In this document: positions 15,157-18,120 of the stretch, piece after piece
How positions within the stretch are numbered: the stretch's first letter is position 1
How the letters are laid out: each line of letters begins with the position of its first letter
Source of the DNA: a bacterium
GTDB lineage: Bacteria; SZUA-79; Acidulodesulfobacterales; Acidulodesulfobacteraceae
Assembly (NCBI GenBank): GCA_021821565.1
Contig: JAKACI010000002.1
Span: 1-18,120, forward strand
DNA length: 18,120 bases
Direction: 5' to 3'
Position numbers and translations under genes: made by a program
The notes under the pieces: generated by a model
What the model was told of the DNA's origin: nothing
What the model saw: the letters and a program-made list of their open reading frames with translations, nothing else
Databases searched by the model: none

Positions 15157-16185
15157 CTATTTCTTCTTCCACACATCGTCAACCGCTTTTTGCAGCGTTT
15201 CTGGAACAAGATGAGAATATCTCTTTGTCATCTGTGTTGTTCTGTGTCCCAGAAGCTCCCCCGTGATGTAGAGAGATGTTCCGCCCATAACCATTTTAGA
15301 AGCAAACACGTGCCTTAAATCGTGTATATGCATATCATTTAGTCCCGCATTTTTCAAAGCCGTGTGAAAGGATCTCCTGAAATCGTTTAATTTTTTGCCG
15401 TCCTTGTCTGTAAAAACATATTCAGATTTTTTTTCAATATTTATTAATATTTCTTTTAAGGGTTTAGATATTGGTATATATCTGTCGTATTTTGTTTTAG
15501 TTCCTTTGATCGCTATCACGTTATTATTTAAATTAACATTTTCCCATTTAAGATTTAACGCTTCGCCTTTACGGCAACCGGTATAAATTAAAAATGTTAT
15601 TAAATCTTTAGTGAGCTTATTTGTGGCGCCGGCAATAAGCCTATCTATATCTTCGTCTGATAGAGTTACTAACCTGGACAGTTCATTTAATTTCTTAATT
15701 TTAAAAGCGGGGTTCTTTTCTATTAAGCCTTTTTCAATGCAGAAATTAAAGAAGTTATATAATGTGCCTACTTCAATATTTGCGGTTCTAAGGGATATTT
15801 CAGATTCCCGTTTGCCAATATTTTTCGGCATTGATAATATTTCCAATTTTCTTTTTAATTGATAATCTTTAATATCCGATTGAGTAATAGCTTGAATATT
15901 TTTAGTTTTAAAAATAGGCAAGAAATGTTTTGACGAATTAATTCTAACATCAATTGTTTTTTGACTTACTGCTTGAGATTTGATATACTGCTCCCATATG
16001 GATAAAAAAGTATAATTAGATTTAGTCGGCATACTGAATTTTTTTCTAACTAGATCAGTTTCTATGGTATTAGCGATTTGCTGGGCAAGTTTTTTGTTAT
16101 CTGTTTTTGTAGATCCCCTAAACTCTTTGCATTCTAATCTAACTCTATACCAATAAACGTTACCTCTTTCGTAAATATAAGCCAT
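15157..16185 (-). CDS. tyrosine recombinase (phage/island-type integrase)
   Basis: 342 residues with a complete tyrosine recombinase catalytic set: R205 in TGCRKGEAL, a lysine near K230-K232 in KGTKTKYDR, H288 and R291 in HDLRHVFAS, H314 in LLGHRTTQMT and the nucleophile Y323 in KRYSHLVPE. N-terminal residues 1-50 (YERGNVYWYRVR...) match the arm-binding beta-sheet domain of P4/XerC-like integrases and 60-165 the SAM-like core-binding domain. It integrates or excises mobile DNA by a covalent Tyr-DNA intermediate. It probably served the surrounding island. The start lacks a Shine-Dalgarno. A diverged, truncated copy faces it on the other strand at 16277-16791. Confidence 0.93.
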   Translation of the reverse strand: MAYIYERGNVYWYRVRLECKEFRGSTKTDNKKLAQQIANTIETDLVRKKFSMPTKSNYTFLSIWEQYIKSQAVSQKTIDVRINSSKHFLPIFKTKNIQAITQSDIKDYQLKRKLEILSMPKNIGKRESEISLRTANIEVGTLYNFFNFCIEKGLIEKNPAFKIKKLNELSRLVTLSDEDIDRLIAGATNKLTKDLITFLIYTGCRKGEALNLKWENVNLNNNVIAIKGTKTKYDRYIPISKPLKEILINIEKKSEYVFTDKDGKKLNDFRRSFHTALKNAGLNDMHIHDLRHVFASKMVMGGTSLYITGELLGHRTTQMTKRYSHLVPETLQKAVDDVWKKK

Positions 16186-16261
16186 AAAATATTGTGCCCT
16201 ATTTTGTGCAAAAAATAAAAATACGATACGATAAAATATAGCATTAAACGGAATAAAAAGG

Positions 16262-16274
16262 CAAGAAATATTTT
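16262..16274 (+). repeat. 13-bp direct repeat flanking the integrase, right copy
   Basis: Exact second copy of CAAGAAATATTTT (15129-15141), lying about 77 bp before the integrase start and just before the truncated inverted copy. Confidence 0.3.
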
Positions 16275-16276
16275 GA

Positions 16277-16791
16277 AAGGAAAAACCGCAAAGCTTTAAA
16301 AGTATTTATTTTAACGAAGCCACTAATAAATTAACTAAAGATTTAATAACATTTTTAATTTACACCGGCTGTAGAAAAGGCGAAGCTCTTAATCTTAAAT
16401 GGGACGACGTGGATCTTCAAAATAATGTCATAGCGATAAAAGGAACTAAAACTAAATACGACCGATATATACCTGTTTCAAAGCCCTTGAAAGAGCTTTT
16501 AACCGTGATTGAAAAGAAAGACGACTGTTTGATGTCTTTAATAAAAACGGGGCAAAATTGGGCAATTTCAGAAAATCTTTTATGACCGCCTGCCGCAACG
16601 CCGGATTAAAAGATTTGCATATCCATGATTTGCGTCACGTCTTCGCAAGTAAAATGGTTATGAACGGGACGTCTCTTTATATTACGGGGGAGCTTCTCGG
16701 TCATCGGACAACGCAGATGACAAAAAGATATAGCCATTTGGTTCCTGAAACATTAAAGAAGGCCGTTGACGATGTGTGGGGAAAGAAATAA
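16277..16791 (+). pseudogene. truncated second tyrosine recombinase (catalytic half), inverted relative to the first
   Basis: From about 16317 the plus strand encodes the C-terminal ~155 residues of an integrase nearly identical in layout to the one at 15157-16185: ATNKLTKDLITFLIYTGCRK, KGTKTKYDRYIPVSKPLKEL, HIHDLRHVFASKMVM, LLGHRTTQMTKRYSHLVPET and VDDVWGKK at the end. The arm-binding and core-binding parts are absent. The frame breaks near 16528-16530 (TTT), where one added T joins EKKDDC to FDVFNKNGAKLGNFRKSF. All five catalytic positions are still present, but with no DNA-binding half and a frameshift it is non-functional. Bases 16277-16316 are open but show no homology to the full gene. 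Confidence 0.85.
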
Positions 16792-16808
16792 CTTTAATAA
16801 TAATTAAT

Positions 16809-16838
16809 TTGCGTATTTTCTGAAAATAGGTATATAAT
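16809..16838 (+). promoter_or_regulatory. antitoxin/PIN operon promoter
   Basis: TTGCGT (16809-16814), 18 nt, TATAAT (16833-16838), about 100 nt before the antitoxin ATG. The -35 box lies in one arm of a 10-bp inverted repeat (16809-16818 with 16889-16898). Confidence 0.5.
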
Positions 16839-16888
16839 ATTTATATATTAAGAATAATTTATTAATATTTTAAATCAGGCAAAATATT

Positions 16889-16898
16889 AAATACGCAA
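16889..16898. repeat. downstream arm of a 10-bp inverted repeat around the promoter
   Basis: AAATACGCAA is the exact reverse complement of TTGCGTATTT at 16809-16818. The arms are 70 bp apart, bracketing the -10 box and the transcript start, a layout that would suit looping or two-site binding by an AbrB-type antitoxin. Confidence 0.4.
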
Positions 16899-16939
16899 GA
16901 CAATAATTAAATATTAATACTGATACGGAGGCAATGTAA

Positions 16940-17203
16940 ATGGAAACGTTAATAGTAGGAGAAAGGGGACAAATTACTATCCCGAGCAATTTAAGAAAAA
17001 AATATAATATACAAAGCAAACAGCCGGTTATACTTGAAGAAAGAAACGGAGAACTCGTCATAAAACCCGCTTATACGATACCTTTAAAAAAATTAAAACA
17101 GGCGGCAAGAACATTTGACGACGATTTTGTGAAAGAGCTTATAGAAGAAGATATATTAAAAGAAGGCGAAAAAGCTAAAATTTTAAAAAAATGGAAAAAT
17201 TAA
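16940..17203 (+). CDS. AbrB/MazE-type (SpoVT-AbrB) antitoxin of a PIN toxin
   Basis: 87 residues. The first ~45 form a SpoVT-AbrB swapped-hairpin domain: TLIVGERGQITIPSNLRKKY then PVILEERNGELVIKPAY; the G-Q-I-T-I-P motif is diagnostic. The C-terminal ~40 residues (LKKLKQAARTFDDDFVKELI and on) are charged helix, the usual toxin-wrapping tail. It should neutralise the PIN nuclease encoded next and repress the shared promoter. The start is fixed by GGAGG (16927-16931). Its last 13 nt overlap the PIN gene start at 17191. The antitoxin is intact while its toxin is interrupted. Confidence 0.9.
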   Translation: METLIVGERGQITIPSNLRKKYNIQSKQPVILEERNGELVIKPAYTIPLKKLKQAARTFDDDFVKELIEEDILKEGEKAKILKKWKN

Positions 17204-17373
17204 AGGTTTTTTTAGATAGCAACGTCGTATTTTCCGCCGCTTATTCAGGAAAAGAAAAATCACGCTCTTATCTTTTTTTTGACCTTCAAGACTTAAATAT
17301 TATAGAAATTTACCGCCGGTTGCCGTAAAGCCCCTGTCTTTAGACATGGGGATATAAGGCAATAAGTTTTTTC

Positions 17374-17402
17374 TTGTTTTTATTCTCATAATTTTGTATA
17401 AT
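17374..17402 (+). promoter_or_regulatory. promoter inside the mini-element
   Basis: TTGTTT (17374-17379), exactly 17 nt, TATAAT (17397-17402, perfect -10 preceded by TG). Expected transcript start about 17409, just before the structured RNA region. Confidence 0.6.
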
Positions 17403-17408
17403 ACATAT

Positions 17409-17636
17409 ACTGTTCTTTGACAACTTATATACGGTTGGGAGTAAGTCTACGGGTGCTCCCGTAAAATAAGTTCCCAAAAAGTATGCGAAAGAAGCTGTGA
17501 TAGCTCATCGCATAATACTTTAAAATTCATATAGGGAAGGGACATCTTCTCTTGGAGTAGGCAGAGTTAGACGGACTTTGTCCGCATCTGCCGTTGATAC
17601 CAGAATCCCCCGTCTTTAGGCGTGGGAGTATGTCAA
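17409..17636 (+). ncRNA. putative orphan omega RNA (reRNA) of TnpB type
   Basis: About 228 nt with dense nested pairing: TTGGGA (17435-17440)/TCCCAA (17472-17477) enclosing ACGGG/CCCGT (17449-17462); AAAGTAT (17478-17484)/ATACTTT (17515-17521) enclosing GCGA/TCGC and AGCT/AGCT; GAAG/CTTC near 17536-17549; GGCAGA (17560-17565)/TCTGCC (17587-17592) enclosing CGGAC/GTCCG; then the right-end hairpin and TCAA. TnpB guide RNAs end exactly at the element's right boundary and use the following flank as guide. Here the flank (17637 onward, ATATCAAATCTCGTTAAG) is the interrupted PIN gene, with TTAC as the matching TAM. No protein frame spans the region. It cannot be told from sequence alone whether a TnpB elsewhere uses it. 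Confidence 0.6.
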
Positions 17637-17942
17637 ATATCAAATCTCGTTAAGTTTGAATCTATTCATAACATAAAGATAAAAAAGCCGGAAGAATTAT
17701 ATTTTTTAAACGAACTTTTAAACAAAGTTAATATACTTGAAGACATAGATGTTTATTATCAGCATTTAGAATCCCTTCCGAAGAACGATAGGATAATCTT
17801 ATCTTCCGCTATTTATCACGATATAGATTTTTTTATCACTGGGAATACTAAAGATTTTTTAACTTTTTATAATAAAAAATTAAAAAATACCCTAATTTTG
17901 ACTCCCAAAGATTTTTTAAACAGTGAAACAAAAAATAACTAA

Positions 17943-18120
17943 TTTTAAAATTTCGAATACAAAGATTCCGAAGCGGCAAAATTTTATATTTTTACGGATA
18001 AGAACAAGAGAATTGCAATTTAATCCGGCTTTAAAATTTTAAGTTAAGGTGTTTATTGTCTAAATCTTTTTTAAACGGCTTTACAACGCAAATTTGAAAT
18101 GATTTCTAATACGGTTAACT
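17943..18120. other. gene-poor window end
   Basis: A 23-codon protein-like frame (FEYKDSEAAKFYIFTDKNKR and on, 17952-18023) follows a stop and lacks a start, possibly a gene scrap. Otherwise AT-rich sequence with nothing that I can support; a gene may lie beyond the edge. Confidence 0.3.

Larger units (their letters stand above)
17314..17636 (+). mobile_element. 323-bp non-autonomous IS200/IS605 (IS608-type) mini-element
   Basis: Left: target TTAC (17310-17313), then guide AAAG (17327-17330) directly before the hairpin CCCCTGTC-TTTA-GACATGGGG (17331-17351) with a bulged A. Right: guide GAAT (17603-17606) before a hairpin CCCCGTC-TTTA-GGCGTGGG (about 17607-17626) with a bulged T, ending at TCAA (17633-17636). 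TTAC/TCAA cleavage sites read by AAAG/GAAT are the known code of the IS608 HUH transposase TnpA. No target duplication is present, as expected for single-strand transposition. There is no tnpA or tnpB frame, so mobilisation would need TnpA in trans. The right end agrees with those of tnpB-carrying elements, suggesting this derives from such an element by loss of its genes. Confidence 0.88.
17191..17942 (+). pseudogene. PIN-domain toxin gene interrupted by a 323-bp IS608-type mini-element
   Basis: The first exon-like part (17191-17313) encodes MEKLKVFLDSNVVFSAAYSG and on to NIIEIY; the opening F-L-D-S-N-V with its Asp is the first metal-binding acid of PIN nucleases. The element 17314-17636 follows. 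From 17637 the sequence continues ISNLVKFESIHNIKI, then LESLPKNDRIILSSAI and FFITGNTKDFL with further conserved acids (NDR, TKDF), to TAA at 17942. Removing exactly 17314-17636 joins TAC to ATA in frame and yields one 142-residue protein, the normal size of the 'PIN family toxin component' (COG1569 type) group. In the present form translation stops soon after entering the element (CGCCGG...TAA-type stop at 17326-17328). PIN toxins are Mg-dependent RNases. This toxin is off while the element is present. Confidence 0.9.

Noticed and set aside
15395..15862. Two plus-strand frames of 63 and 83 codons
   Set aside because: Both are antisense to the catalytic part of the integrase and read as hydrophobic nonsense.
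16870..17061. Minus-strand 63-codon frame
   Set aside because: Antisense to the AbrB-type antitoxin start and promoter region.
17314..17636. HEARO/IscB-type RNA
   Set aside because: The RNA-to-boundary geometry and right-end hairpin with GAAT and TCAA fit TnpB-type right ends, whereas IscB guides lie at the 5' end of their RNA.
17622..17942. A separate gene starting at ATG 17622
   Set aside because: That ATG-like start lies inside the mini-element's right end; the real reading is the second half of the interrupted PIN gene.
1..18120. CRISPR array
   Set aside because: No regularly spaced direct repeats with unique spacers are present on either strand.

Overview
The window is strongly A+T-rich and reads as an accessory, defence-rich stretch of a low-GC bacterial chromosome. 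Housekeeping-like anchors are an HU-family DNA-binding protein with sigma70-type promoter boxes, a DUF29 protein and a DUF2905 membrane protein. Outer-membrane-type machinery is not seen and no tRNA or rRNA is present, so taxonomy stays open; a low-GC Gram-negative lineage is only a guess.

Left part (1-7719), all on the + strand: a small membrane protein, the C-terminal stump of a HerA-type ATPase, a BLES03/DUF1917 protein, a frameshifted secreted protein, a membrane-anchored helical protein, then a 4.75-kb single-chain Type ISP restriction-modification enzyme (nuclease, SF2 helicase, N6-adenine methylase, target recognition) split by one missing base, followed by the collapsed remains of an OLD/RecF-like ATPase gene. 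This looks like a decaying anti-phage island. Several of the small genes lack a Shine-Dalgarno but share an AATAATAAATATTT-type palindromic motif just upstream.

Middle (7813-12829): membrane protein genes (one resembling a minimal A24 prepilin peptidase), an unknown soluble protein and DUF2905 on +; then on - two small frameshifted genes, a Panacea-domain antitoxin with an overlapping PemK/MazF-like toxin, and an upstream 2-TM SLATT-like protein with a tiny membrane protein.

Right part (13056-17942): HU and DUF29 genes with clear promoters; a HigBA module whose toxin is internally deleted but whose antitoxin and 16-bp palindromic operator remain; a full tyrosine recombinase facing a truncated, inverted second copy; and an AbrB-type antitoxin/PIN toxin pair. 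The PIN gene is interrupted by a 323-bp mini-element with complete IS608-type ends (TTAC target, AAAG and GAAT guide tetranucleotides, two bulged hairpins, TCAA right cleavage site). It carries no tnpA or tnpB but holds a promoter and a highly structured ~228-nt RNA that looks like an orphan TnpB omega/reRNA. Exact excision would restore the PIN reading frame. This is the most interesting system here.

A cross-cutting observation: five genes are split by what looks like a single missing base each, always a deletion and mostly in short homopolymers. That pattern is as compatible with uncorrected sequencing deletions as with true gene decay, and affects how the pseudogenes should be read.
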